64,000 nucleotides of DNA. Source: CALBPI01 sp038529355 (GTDB lineage Bacteria > Pseudomonadota > Gammaproteobacteria > Steroidobacterales > Woeseiaceae). Positions 53,235 to 62,100 of the stretch are shown here, in pieces. The notes under the pieces are model-generated. The model saw only the letters and a list, made by a program, of their open reading frames with translations. It did not search any database and was not told the DNA's origin. The position numbers were made by a program, and so were the translations under genes. The stretch is taken from positions 57,580 to 121,579 of the forward strand of contig JBCBDU010000007.1 of NCBI GenBank assembly GCA_038529355.1, written 5' to 3'. The stretch's first letter is position 1. Each line of letters starts with the position of its first letter.

Positions 53235-53424
53235 AAAAACCTGTCCCTTCTACCTCTCCTCTCCGTCATCAGGGTACGTGAATCGGCTGGATTTTCTAAT
53301 TTGGATCGGTCCATTTTTTGGGGAAGAGGTCAACGGTCACCTGGAAAGTGACTTCAAGAGCGTGCCCGAAAAGCATTTGGGTTATCCTGCTTCGAACCGA
53401 ATTCGCATATTCCGCAGGCATCAA

Positions 53425-54372
53425 ATGAACACAGACTCTCGCTATCACATAGGCACCCCGGGCGTTAAGTGGGGTGCGGCCGAGAAGCAACAGTGGTTCG
53501 CCGAACAAAAGATCCGTCGCAAGTATTCGGACGACGTTCTGGCGAGCCTGGATCGCGTCCGAGAACACTTTGACGTCGAGTCGTATGGCGCGCTGTCGAT
53601 AGACAGTGAGCGCTATCCGCTCTACGCAGCGCGCTCTCGCAACTGGCAGTCGCATCTTCCGTATGTCCTGATCACTGGTGGCGTCCATGGCTATGAGACG
53701 AGCGGCGTGCAAGGCGCGCTACGCTTTCTCGAAACGGTCGCGCTTTCCTACGTCGAGCGTTTCAATTTGCTGGTGGCACCCTGCGTGAGCCCGTGGGCGT
53801 ACGAGACGATCAACCGTTGGAATCCTGGCGCGATCGATCCCAACCGCTCGTTTCGCGAAGACAGCCAGTCCGAAGAGGCTGCGGCGCTTATGGCGCTCGT
53901 TCGAGCGCAATCTGTCGAGTTCCTCGCGCACATCGACTTGCATGAAACCACCGACACCGACAACACGGAATTCAGGCCGGCGTTGTCGGCGCGCGACGCT
54001 TCCGAGCACAGTAACTGGCATATCCCCGACGGCTTTTACCTCGTCGCCGACACGGAGAAACCGACGCGCGAGTTTCATGCGGCTATCATTGAATCGGTCG
54101 AGCAGCATACCCATATCGCGCCGGCTGATGCCGAGGACAGGATCATCGGCGAAACCGTGGAGCAAAAAGGCGTGATTAGTTACGAGGCAAAAGCCTTAGG
54201 TCTTTGCATGGGTATGACCGATGCGACATACGTAGGCACCACCGAGGTCTATCCGGACAGTCCGAGATCGGATGCGGAGAATTGCATCGAAGCCCAGGTA
54301 GCTTCGGTCACCGGCGCGCTGGACTACTTGGCCAACATCAATGAAGTGGTCGAGCCGACGCAGAGTGAATGA
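53425..54372 (+). CDS. M14-type zinc carboxypeptidase/deacylase
   Basis: A 315-residue cytosolic-looking enzyme of the M14/AspA-AstE type. Zinc ligands are His88 and Glu91 in HGYE, and His173 in HIDLHE. NRSF-type substrate residues lie in GAIDPNRSF, and the catalytic Glu is in VISYEAK. No signal peptide from the ATG at 53425; the open frame upstream to 53278 looks non-coding. Its neighbour, the divergent amidohydrolase, also acts on amides, so the two could serve one degradation route (inference). Confidence 0.8.
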   Translation: MNTDSRYHIGTPGVKWGAAEKQQWFAEQKIRRKYSDDVLASLDRVREHFDVESYGALSIDSERYPLYAARSRNWQSHLPYVLITGGVHGYETSGVQGALRFLETVALSYVERFNLLVAPCVSPWAYETINRWNPGAIDPNRSFREDSQSEEAAALMALVRAQSVEFLAHIDLHETTDTDNTEFRPALSARDASEHSNWHIPDGFYLVADTEKPTREFHAAIIESVEQHTHIAPADAEDRIIGETVEQKGVISYEAKALGLCMGMTDATYVGTTEVYPDSPRSDAENCIEAQVASVTGALDYLANINEVVEPTQSE

Positions 54373-54623
54373 CCGCTGCTGACTGGAAGCCGTCGGTCGC
54401 CTGACTTTAGCTGGAACGAAGGCTACAGACCTCACGCCGTCGGTCCCCGAATCCGGCTTCCCCATGTTTGATCCGTTGCCAATGCAGACCACTGCAGACA
54501 TTTAACACCCGCAATATGTGACTCAGCTCACTCATTCCTCAGGCAGGTTAGTCGGTGGCACACCTCCCGAAAACGCCCGTATCTGGTGGAATACCACTCG
54601 ACATGGAGTAGGAACGAGCAAAC

Positions 54624-56291
54624 ATGGATTCGGTCATGAAAACCAAACTAATTTTCGCAGTACTCGGGGTTGTTAGTCTCGCCTTTGGGATGAGCCAAGC
54701 GCCGGCACCAAGCACAATCGACTCGTATATCGTACAGGGTGAATCGCTTGATATCGTGAGCGAAGCCGTCAATTCGACAGGTGGCCAGATCACTCATGAA
54801 CTTGGCATTATCGATGCCGTTGCTGCCAGCCTGACCAATGAGCAGCGCGATGCGTTGCTAGTTAACCCGACGATTCGCGCAGTGACACGGGACGGCGACG
54901 TAAAGACTGCTGGCGGGCCGATCCCAGACGCCGAGCACGTAAAGCTAGTCGGTGCCGATCAGCTGCACGCCGAAGGTCTTCGCGGCGACGGTGTCACCGT
55001 GGCCATACTGGATACCGGAATGTGGTACAGCCACAATGACATCAAACGCGATTTGTACGACAACAACAAGATTGTTGCCGAATACGATGCTGCGAATGGC
55101 AAAGAGGCCCACGCAAAAGATGGGAATGGTCATGGCACACACTTGGCCAGCATCATTGCAAGTTCGCAGATCTCTGATAACGGCAGTGTGCAAGGGATCG
55201 CTCCGAACGTGAATCTCATCAACATCCGCGCGTTTGGCAAAGAAGGCGACGGCTCCTACTCGGACGTCATTCGAGGCCTCAACTGGCTTGTCGAAAACAA
55301 GAACAGATTCGACATTCGCGTGGTGAACCTGTCATTTAGTGCAACCCCGCAATCGCACTATTGGGACGATCCAATTAACCAGGCTGTGATGGCTGTGTGG
55401 CGGGCCGGTATCGTTGTCGTAGCATCCGCCGGCAATGGCGGTCCGAACGCCATGACGATTGGTGTCCCCGGAAACGTGCCTTACGTAATTACTGTTGGTG
55501 CGATGTCGGACAACTTCACGCCAAACGATTCCGCCGACGACATGTTGGCCTCCTTCTCAGCCGCAGGGCCGACGGTAGAAGGCTTCGTGAAGCCCGAATT
55601 GGTGGCCCCGGGTGGTCACGTCCTCGGCATTATGGACGATGGCAACCACAGAATCGCCAAGCTTCATCCGGAATGGGTTCAAGAGAACGACCGTCTCTAC
55701 GTCATGTCGGGCACCTCGCAGTCTGCCGCTGTCGTCACCGGTGCAGCCGCTCTGTTACTGCAGGCGAAGCCGTGGCTGACGCCGGACGAGGTCAAATGTC
55801 AGCTGATGAGTTCAGCCAAGCCAGCGGTCGATAACAATGGTCAGCTTGCCTACAGCGTGTTCCAGCAAGGGGCCGGCATGATCAACGTGCCTGCAGCGAT
55901 ACAGAGTGAACTCTATGACTGTGCCAACCGTGGCATGGACATTAACCTCGACATCACGGGTCAGCTTCACTATGGCGGTCGCGCTAATGTCGATGAGAAC
56001 GGTAACTACTACGTGATGGGCCTGGACGGCTACCTGTGGACGGACGGCTACCTTTGGACCGACGGCTATCTCTGGACAGATGGGTATCTTTGGACCGACG
56101 GTTATCTCTGGACAGATGGCTATCTGTGGACAGACGGCAGCGTCGGCGCTAATGGCTATCTCTGGACCGACGGCTACCTGTGGACGGATGGCTACCTGTG
56201 GACCGATGGTTATCTCTGGACCGATGGCTATTTGTGGACGGATTCGCTAACCGAGACTGCGAATGTGAATTCGTGGGTCGATCCCGAATAG
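54624..56291 (+). CDS. Secreted subtilisin-like protease with C-terminal GYLWTD repeats
   Basis: A 555-residue S8 peptidase: signal peptide (about 5-25), an I9-like propeptide (about 30-90), and the catalytic domain (about 105-440). The triad is Asp130 (ILDTG), His170 (GHGTH) and Ser365 (SGTSQS). After a short linker come residues 469-540: six GYLWTD units, one divergent unit GSVGAN, five more GYLWTD units, then a 15-residue tail. The repeat part is rich in Tyr, Trp and Asp and probably forms a stacked beta structure or a surface-binding tail. GGAACGAG precedes the ATG. Confidence 0.93.
   Translation: MDSVMKTKLIFAVLGVVSLAFGMSQAPAPSTIDSYIVQGESLDIVSEAVNSTGGQITHELGIIDAVAASLTNEQRDALLVNPTIRAVTRDGDVKTAGGPIPDAEHVKLVGADQLHAEGLRGDGVTVAILDTGMWYSHNDIKRDLYDNNKIVAEYDAANGKEAHAKDGNGHGTHLASIIASSQISDNGSVQGIAPNVNLINIRAFGKEGDGSYSDVIRGLNWLVENKNRFDIRVVNLSFSATPQSHYWDDPINQAVMAVWRAGIVVVASAGNGGPNAMTIGVPGNVPYVITVGAMSDNFTPNDSADDMLASFSAAGPTVEGFVKPELVAPGGHVLGIMDDGNHRIAKLHPEWVQENDRLYVMSGTSQSAAVVTGAAALLLQAKPWLTPDEVKCQLMSSAKPAVDNNGQLAYSVFQQGAGMINVPAAIQSELYDCANRGMDINLDITGQLHYGGRANVDENGNYYVMGLDGYLWTDGYLWTDGYLWTDGYLWTDGYLWTDGYLWTDGSVGANGYLWTDGYLWTDGYLWTDGYLWTDGYLWTDSLTETANVNSWVDPE
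56028..56243 (+). repeat. Twelve 18-base units encoding the GYLWTD repeat
   Basis: Six units (56028-56135), one divergent unit (56136-56153) and five units (56154-56243) in frame. Codons differ between units at third positions (CTG/CTC/CTT, ACG/ACA/ACC, GAC/GAT), while the peptide stays identical. Confidence 0.96.
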
Positions 56292-56742
56292 CGCGAGTGT
56301 ATCGCCTGAAGTGAGAGCCTGTTCTCGCCGCAACGAAAAGGCCCCGCTGATCAGGCAGATCCCTCAAATTCGACAGACGATTGACTAATGATCTTCTCGG
56401 CGGTCATCTCATGAGTCAAATTACAATTCCTAGCGAGTGAATGTTCTGCAATTGCAGTCTATGAGCCGCCGTTAACCTGTCGGGCACCCGCGTCGGGGGC
56501 TGATCGCAGCAGTCTCTGATTTGCGCTGTCGGTGCACCGCTACTTTGGTCGCTTTCTGTTCCAGGGCTTCACTGGGAATTTCTCATACCCTCATTCAATG
56601 GAGAGTCTTAAGCATGATGCAGACCGTCTGGCCCTGACATTGACGACTTGAAAAATCCGTCGCATCGGTAGACAGTCAGTGATGACGCCATAGCCGAAAG
56701 AACAAAAGGGGCGTGGAACACGCCAAGGAAGGGTCACTTGCG
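56292..56742. other. Intergenic region with no recognised gene
   Basis: About 450 bases between the subtilase and the PDZ-protein gene. I see no gene-like frame, hairpin terminator with a T run, or repeat. A seven-codon frame starting at two ATGs near 56613 is too short to support. Confidence 0.5.
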
Positions 56743-57621
56743 ATGATCACAAAACAGAGCTTGATTTATGCACTGGTGGCGTTTGCCTGCGGCGGTGCCG
56801 GAGCCTTGACGGTGACGTCGCTGAATACCCATCGCACGCAATCAGCGGAGCGTATCGCCTTATCGGCGCCGAACGCGGCATCGGGCGAAACAGAGCCTGC
56901 ATGGGAAACGATGAGCCCTAATGAGATGACGGCGGCGATAGAGTCGTTGTACGCCTCGCTCAACGCAGAGATAGATCAACGTCGTGCTCTTGAAGGCGAC
57001 ATCGAGAAATTGCAGGCGGCACTTGCGGCGCTGCAGGATGGAGCGCGGGCGGTTTCTGTAGACACGACGGAACAAGCTCAGGTCGCAGAATACATCGCGG
57101 AGCCGATGGACCGCATGACGACATTCGGGTTTACACAGCAAGACAAGAAGAACTTCGAGCGCATGCAAGGCGCGTTGCAATTTAAAGCGATCCAATTGGA
57201 CGATCGCGCGCGCCGCGAAGGCTGGCAGGGAACCGCTCGGCACCAAGAGGAATATTTCGCTTTGTTGGGCGAGAACAATCCGGTGCGTCAGGAGCTGGGT
57301 GATACGCGCTACGACGAATACCTGTACGCAACGGGGCAGCCCAACCGTCTGGTTGTCAACAGCGTCGTCCCATCCTCGCCAGCCGAAAATTCCGGCTTTC
57401 AAGCAGGAGATGTGATTGTCAGCTACGCGGGCGAGTCGATCTTTTCGGATTTTGAGCTACGGAATATCCGCAGCGCCGGCCAAGCCGGAGAGTTGATCAA
57501 CGTTGAAGTGGTTCGCAACGGTGAATCGATGTTGCTCAGCATCCCACGCGGCCCGATGGGTATTTCGAGCTTCGGGCAGAACGTTGATCCACGCACGTAT
57601 GCTGCCGATGGTGGTCGCTGA
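56743..57621 (+). CDS. Membrane-anchored PDZ-domain protein
   Basis: A 292-residue protein with an N-terminal helix (about 6-26) as signal anchor, and a coiled-coil stretch (about 60-95: ASLNAEIDQRRALEGDIEKL). A helical central part follows, then a C-terminal PDZ domain (about 195-275: LVVNSVVPSSPAENSGFQAG, then IVSYAGESI). It has no protease domain. GAAGGG precedes the ATG at 56743; a GTG at 56713 is also possible. It probably binds C-terminal peptides in the periplasm. It follows the subtilase on the same strand, but 450 bases away. Confidence 0.78.
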   Translation: MITKQSLIYALVAFACGGAGALTVTSLNTHRTQSAERIALSAPNAASGETEPAWETMSPNEMTAAIESLYASLNAEIDQRRALEGDIEKLQAALAALQDGARAVSVDTTEQAQVAEYIAEPMDRMTTFGFTQQDKKNFERMQGALQFKAIQLDDRARREGWQGTARHQEEYFALLGENNPVRQELGDTRYDEYLYATGQPNRLVVNSVVPSSPAENSGFQAGDVIVSYAGESIFSDFELRNIRSAGQAGELINVEVVRNGESMLLSIPRGPMGISSFGQNVDPRTYAADGGR

Positions 57622-57775
57622 CACCACAATCCGCACCACGCGGTCCCTCAGTGCCGCGAAAACCAACATAAACACTCAAGTGCATCCAGAGTCATTGGAC
57701 GCTAAGGGTTCGGCAAACAGAGATGCACCGACCAAAGGACTCCGCCAAGTCATTGCCAACGGTTGCGTCGGCGCC

Positions 57776-58729
57776 TTACTCTTCTCGCAACGTCATTACC
57801 ACCCGAAAACCAATATTCCCAAACGCCTGCGAGCCGTCCCACGCGCCGCGATAGGCGGTGCGCAAATAGAATGAGCCGTAGTCACCCCACGCGCCACCGC
57901 GCATGACGTGCTTCTCGCAAGCCTCGGCAGTCACCGGCGAGCCATCGGTCGGCGTAGTGTTGTAGTCGCCGGCGTAGCAGTCCGCAACCCATTCCCAGAC
58001 ATTGCCGACCATGTCTTCAAGGCCAAACGCGTTGGCGCGCTGATAGTGCCCGACGGGTGCCGTGTAGAGGAAGCCATCGTCGCAGTCGCCGGCCAGTTGC
58101 CAACCCGGGTACGTAGCCTTCGCGGTCTTGTCAACGCCGTTCGTGTACTGGCAAAAATCGTTTTCGTTCTCACCCCACCAGTAAGGTGTCGTGGCACCCG
58201 CGCGAGCGCTGTAAGCCCATTCGCTTTCCGACAGCAGCCGGTACGGCGTGCCGTTTGTCATGGTGTTGAGCCAATCCACGTAAGCATTGGCGGCGTGCCA
58301 TGTGACGCAGACGACGGGATGGTCATCGCCTTGCGAAAAACCAGGATTACGCCAGGAGGCATCGGGGTCGTAAGACCAGGTTCCTTGCGCGGTCATTGTC
58401 AGACAGCCTGCACCGTCATCGTAGCCGGTCTGTCTCACGAAACGCGCAAACTCACCGACGGTAACCTCGTGTTTGGCGACGGCGAACGAAGCCAATTTGA
58501 TGCGTCGCTGAGGCCCTTCGTCGTCGACACGACCTGGCTCGTCGGCGGACGAGCCCAACAAGAAAGAACCAGCTTCAACGGTCACCATGGTCGGACAAAC
58601 GGCGCAGAACGTGCCACTGTCTTGCACGGCCGCCGGCTGGCTGGCTGGCGTTACGCTGCACCCGTGCAGTGCCAGGCAAAGGCTCATCAGCAGCGTTGCA
58701 GTTCTCGGGGCGCCGTTCGTGTTGTGCAT
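57776..58729 (-). CDS. Lipoprotein with formylglycine-generating-enzyme-like (SUMF1) domain
   Basis: A 317-residue protein with a lipobox (ALHGC, Cys24 region), a short linker and an FGE-sulfatase/SUMF1 fold (about 50-315). Motifs are VEAGSFLLGSS, VAKHEVTVGEFARFV, PYRLLSESEWAYSARAG, NVWEWVADCY and MRGGAWGDY. Most such proteins are not true formylglycine enzymes and serve as structural or binding modules. No sulfatase gene is near. The ATG at 58729 gives the best signal peptide; longer starts up to 58774 exist. Confidence 0.87.
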   Translation of the reverse strand: MHNTNGAPRTATLLMSLCLALHGCSVTPASQPAAVQDSGTFCAVCPTMVTVEAGSFLLGSSADEPGRVDDEGPQRRIKLASFAVAKHEVTVGEFARFVRQTGYDDGAGCLTMTAQGTWSYDPDASWRNPGFSQGDDHPVVCVTWHAANAYVDWLNTMTNGTPYRLLSESEWAYSARAGATTPYWWGENENDFCQYTNGVDKTAKATYPGWQLAGDCDDGFLYTAPVGHYQRANAFGLEDMVGNVWEWVADCYAGDYNTTPTDGSPVTAEACEKHVMRGGAWGDYGSFYLRTAYRGAWDGSQAFGNIGFRVVMTLREE

Positions 58730-58995
58730 CTTTAATTGTTCCCTATTAGCTGGCATCGGCATCGGTGCGCCCATTGCCGTGTATCAAAACTCCTTATAGC
58801 CACGCGGGAGCGATTTGGTTACAGCTGTGCACGAAGATTTTCGGCGGACTCGCCGCCGTAAAATATCGCCTATCCGGGGTTGTTTCGTGAATGCCGGTTG
58901 CGGCGCTCGACTACAGTCGCGGCGTGGCAGGTGCTCGGCACAGATACCCGGTATGCGATTAGTGTTCGCCCGACTACGAACGGTGTCCGCTCCTG

Positions 58996-59571
58996 CTAGG
59001 TGGAGTGCATGGCGCGAGGATCTTTCCGGATCATTGAATTTATGCGTTCGCTCCACGCTGTTGAAAGCGCCTTCTGCCGCGATCGAGTGGGCTCATCAGG
59101 CTCGTAAAAGCGAAAACGAGTGCTGTCAGGCAATTTCAATCGTACGCGCCAATCCAGATCCCAACTGCAGTCCGGATCCAGATAGATCGTCGATGGTCGT
59201 ATCTGCGCGAATGCAAATTGCTTGCGAATAGCCTTTGATAAGTAGCGTTTCGTCAGATACGCCGTCTGCGTATCAGGACTCAGAACAAGCGTTTTCCCGT
59301 TTTGAATAGCCGCCCAAAGAAAGAGCGTAGGCAGAACCAGAAAACCGACCGTGACGAGCAAGCCAACGGGGATATTGGCAGGCCCGTCATACCGACCAAA
59401 CATCAGCATTAAAAGGTCAAAACAGCCTTTGAGTCCCACTGGCAGAAACGCAACACCGAATGCGCCGTACAACAGTCTGGCGCCAACCGGTAGCGGCGGT
59501 TCGTCAATGACAATGTTTGTGCCATCCAGCCAAATCGATTGGTATTCAGGAGAACGACGATTATCGGTCAT
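58996..59571 (-). CDS. Unrecognised two-helix membrane protein
   Basis: A 191-residue protein with a short soluble N terminus and two hydrophobic helices (about 33-60 and 68-92). A soluble C-terminal domain contains TQTAYLTKRYLSKAI and DPDCSWDLDW, the layout seen in PH-like (bPH) membrane proteins, though the match is weak. ATG at 59571 is chosen over a TTG two codons earlier. No family assigned. Confidence 0.55.
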   Translation of the reverse strand: MTDNRRSPEYQSIWLDGTNIVIDEPPLPVGARLLYGAFGVAFLPVGLKGCFDLLMLMFGRYDGPANIPVGLLVTVGFLVLPTLFLWAAIQNGKTLVLSPDTQTAYLTKRYLSKAIRKQFAFAQIRPSTIYLDPDCSWDLDWRVRLKLPDSTRFRFYEPDEPTRSRQKALSTAWSERINSMIRKDPRAMHST

Positions 59572-59651
59572 CGTCAAGCGGTCGTGCGTCTGCGCGAGAC
59601 GCTAATCCTCATGGTCTCCGGTCCACGCGTCTTCGCGCCAACTGTCGCGCA

Positions 59652-61793
59652 TCAGAGCGGCGCCAGCGTGGGGCTAGCCAGATAGGCTTCGCGTTGCCGC
59701 GCGATCTCGTTGCGAAGCCCTTCGACGGCAGCTGCAAAGACCGCATTCTCTCGGTCCTGCTCGAAAACGGGCGACAGGAACACCCACCAGACGTGCAGCA
59801 TGACCGGCTCTTTCAGTGAACGCGCAGCGGCTTCGTAGTCTTGCCGCCCAAGTGCCTCGATCGTCGGTGCAAATTCACCACCGGTGATCACATAGGGCAT
59901 CGTCGCGCGCGATGCGTCAACAGCCTGCAGCATTTGACGTGCGTCTTCGACATTACCTTGCGCTTCGTAAATGCCAGCAATAATCAGCGCGGTCGTAATA
60001 TCAAACGGTGCAACCGGATTTGGCGGCATGACAAACAAGTCGGGGCGCGAGCCCTCGATCAGCGCCCGAGCGTCGCTGATTTGATTGCCGAGAAAGTAGG
60101 CCTGACCCATACCGACTTTGGCGCCATCGGGCAGCGGTTCCAGATTCTCAATCGGTATCAAGAAGCTGTCGATCTGACCGCGCTGGATGCTCATAATCAG
60201 GTCGATCTCGGTCATGCCGGGGATGATCGAGCGCGGAAAATCCTCCACGAGCTGGTCGGCGCAGGCTTGAGCCTCTTCCAACATGCCCAGGATGGCCTGC
60301 ATCTCGCATTGATTCTCGCGCGCCTCGGGGGACGTTGGGGCAAGTCGAGCGCCTTCGTTCTGCCAACGAATCGCCTCGTCGAGCCGACCGCGCAACATGA
60401 ACAATTCAGCGCGCGAGCCATACAGATTGTGGAAATCCGGATTGCTGCGGATGCCGTCAACCATGACGCGATCGGCCTCGTCGTAATTGCCACTGCGCAA
60501 CAGGAATCCGGCTTCGGCGGTCGCCAGAATCGCCGCCTCCGGGTCGGTATCTCGTGCTTTGCGAATTTGTTCCAACGCATCTTCAAGCCGGCCTTGCTTA
60601 TCGAGCAACAACGCAAACCAGTGGCGGGCTGTTGGATAATGTGGTGAGCGCTCGATCGCACGGCGGAAGAAAGTCTCGGCTGATTCGTCATCGCCCTGAT
60701 CGCGACGCAAATCGGCAAGCGCCGTCAGCGCTTCGCCGGAGTCCGGGTCAAGGAACAGCGCGCGATCAATGGCGCGTCGGCGCGGTGCGAAAGATGTTTC
60801 GGCTTCAATGTCCGAATAATCGGTCAGCAGTGATTGGGCATCAGCAATACCGACCCATGCCAGAACGAACTCGGGATCAAGCTCAACCGCCTGTTCAAAG
60901 TTTTCCAACGCTGCGCGTAGATCCGGCGCGGTGCGCCTGGCCAGCAGTGTTCGTCCCTGCGAATACTTCTCGAATGCGTCTGAAACGCTGGTCGGCATTT
61001 GCGCTAGCTGGCTCTGGTCTTGCTCCGACAACACACCTTGCAGTGCCGCTACGACTTCCTGGCTGATTTTGGTTTGCGTATCAAACAGGTTCTCCAGCGT
61101 CAGCCGCCGGTCCCAGGTGTTAGCCCATAGCGCCTGACCGGTTGCGGCGCGCACCAATTGCATGTTGATCCGCACGTTATCGCCGGCACGCTGGAACCCG
61201 CCCGTCAGCACTGTCGAGACGCCGAGCTCATCGGCAATTTGTTGCAACGGTTTATCAGTCGCGCGGTACGACTCCGACGTGGATCGCGCAATAACCTTGT
61301 CCAGTGTGCCAAGGCGCGCAAGCTGTGTGAGCAGGTAATCGTGCATGCCGTCGACGAAGAATGAATCGTCTTCGACCGCCGTGATGTTGCGGAACGGCAG
61401 AACGACAATTGAGCGTTCATCCCCGACCGCGGCATCCGCCTGCGTTGCCGCCTCGGAGCGAAACTTATCGACCACGAGTAAGCCGACTGCGATGGCCAGA
61501 ATCGCTGTGATGGCGAGCTGCACGTATTGCCCGGCTGATGCCGGCGGTGAACTCGCCCCCGCTGCCGTATCGCGCTTGACCCCCTCGGGCGTCAGCTCGA
61601 ACACCCATGCCAGTCCCAGCGCGATCGGGAAGCCGATAACGATCAGAGCCAGCAACGCCTTGAACGCCCAGGTAGGCAGACCGAGGTTTTCCAGCACGAC
61701 ATCGGCCAACTGCAGCGCCACCCAGGAGGCGGCGAGGTAGGCGATGCCGACGCGATAGACGTTACGTCGTTTGAGTTCTTGCAGCAGTGACAT
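59652..61793 (-). CDS. TolB-like/TPR membrane protein
   Basis: A 713-residue protein. Two N-terminal helices (about 15-33 and 42-66: NVYRVGIAYLAASWVALQLAD) and a third near 90-110 precede a TolB-N/FlgO-like domain (about 125-245: IVVLPFRNITAVEDDSFFVDGMHDYL). Then come TPR repeats (about 270-520) and a helical C-terminal part. Homologues in adenylate-cyclase or CadC-type proteins carry a catalytic or DNA-binding N terminus, which is missing here. Likely a scaffold in the inner membrane; role unknown. Confidence 0.83.
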   Translation of the reverse strand: MSLLQELKRRNVYRVGIAYLAASWVALQLADVVLENLGLPTWAFKALLALIVIGFPIALGLAWVFELTPEGVKRDTAAGASSPPASAGQYVQLAITAILAIAVGLLVVDKFRSEAATQADAAVGDERSIVVLPFRNITAVEDDSFFVDGMHDYLLTQLARLGTLDKVIARSTSESYRATDKPLQQIADELGVSTVLTGGFQRAGDNVRINMQLVRAATGQALWANTWDRRLTLENLFDTQTKISQEVVAALQGVLSEQDQSQLAQMPTSVSDAFEKYSQGRTLLARRTAPDLRAALENFEQAVELDPEFVLAWVGIADAQSLLTDYSDIEAETSFAPRRRAIDRALFLDPDSGEALTALADLRRDQGDDESAETFFRRAIERSPHYPTARHWFALLLDKQGRLEDALEQIRKARDTDPEAAILATAEAGFLLRSGNYDEADRVMVDGIRSNPDFHNLYGSRAELFMLRGRLDEAIRWQNEGARLAPTSPEARENQCEMQAILGMLEEAQACADQLVEDFPRSIIPGMTEIDLIMSIQRGQIDSFLIPIENLEPLPDGAKVGMGQAYFLGNQISDARALIEGSRPDLFVMPPNPVAPFDITTALIIAGIYEAQGNVEDARQMLQAVDASRATMPYVITGGEFAPTIEALGRQDYEAAARSLKEPVMLHVWWVFLSPVFEQDRENAVFAAAVEGLRNEIARQREAYLASPTLAPL

Positions 61794-62100
61794 GGGATAT
61801 TCGGATGGTTTGTCCCGGCATTATTGCAGGTTAAGACCCCCGTGACTGTATCGGGTTCCGGAATCGCGGCCAAGTCAGCCCTGTGCACGCATTCTGCTGG
61901 GTAAGCATGATGCTCCGGCTTTGTGCTGAATACGACGAGATCGCGTTCGTCTAATGCTGACGCGATGAACCGGAAGTTCAAGGAGTTTTGCGGTACCGAA
62001 AAACTACCTTCATGTAGTGCGCGATGGCGCTAGCGCTGCCTGACTGGCAAAGGTGTGCTGTAGCTATTGGCTTCCGCCGCAATCAAATTGCGCGCCTATA
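61794..62100. other. Intergenic region with no recognised gene
   Basis: About 307 bases between the TolB/TPR gene start and the desaturase end. It should hold the promoter of the former and the end of the latter. I see no clear terminator hairpin, repeat or small gene. Confidence 0.5.

Noticed and set aside
56028..56243. CRISPR-like array
   Set aside because: The 18-base units are contiguous, in frame with the subtilase gene and lack spacers; no cas genes are present.
56613..56640. Short leader peptide (seven codons from two ATGs) before the PDZ gene
   Set aside because: Too short, without a supporting attenuator hairpin or conserved pattern.
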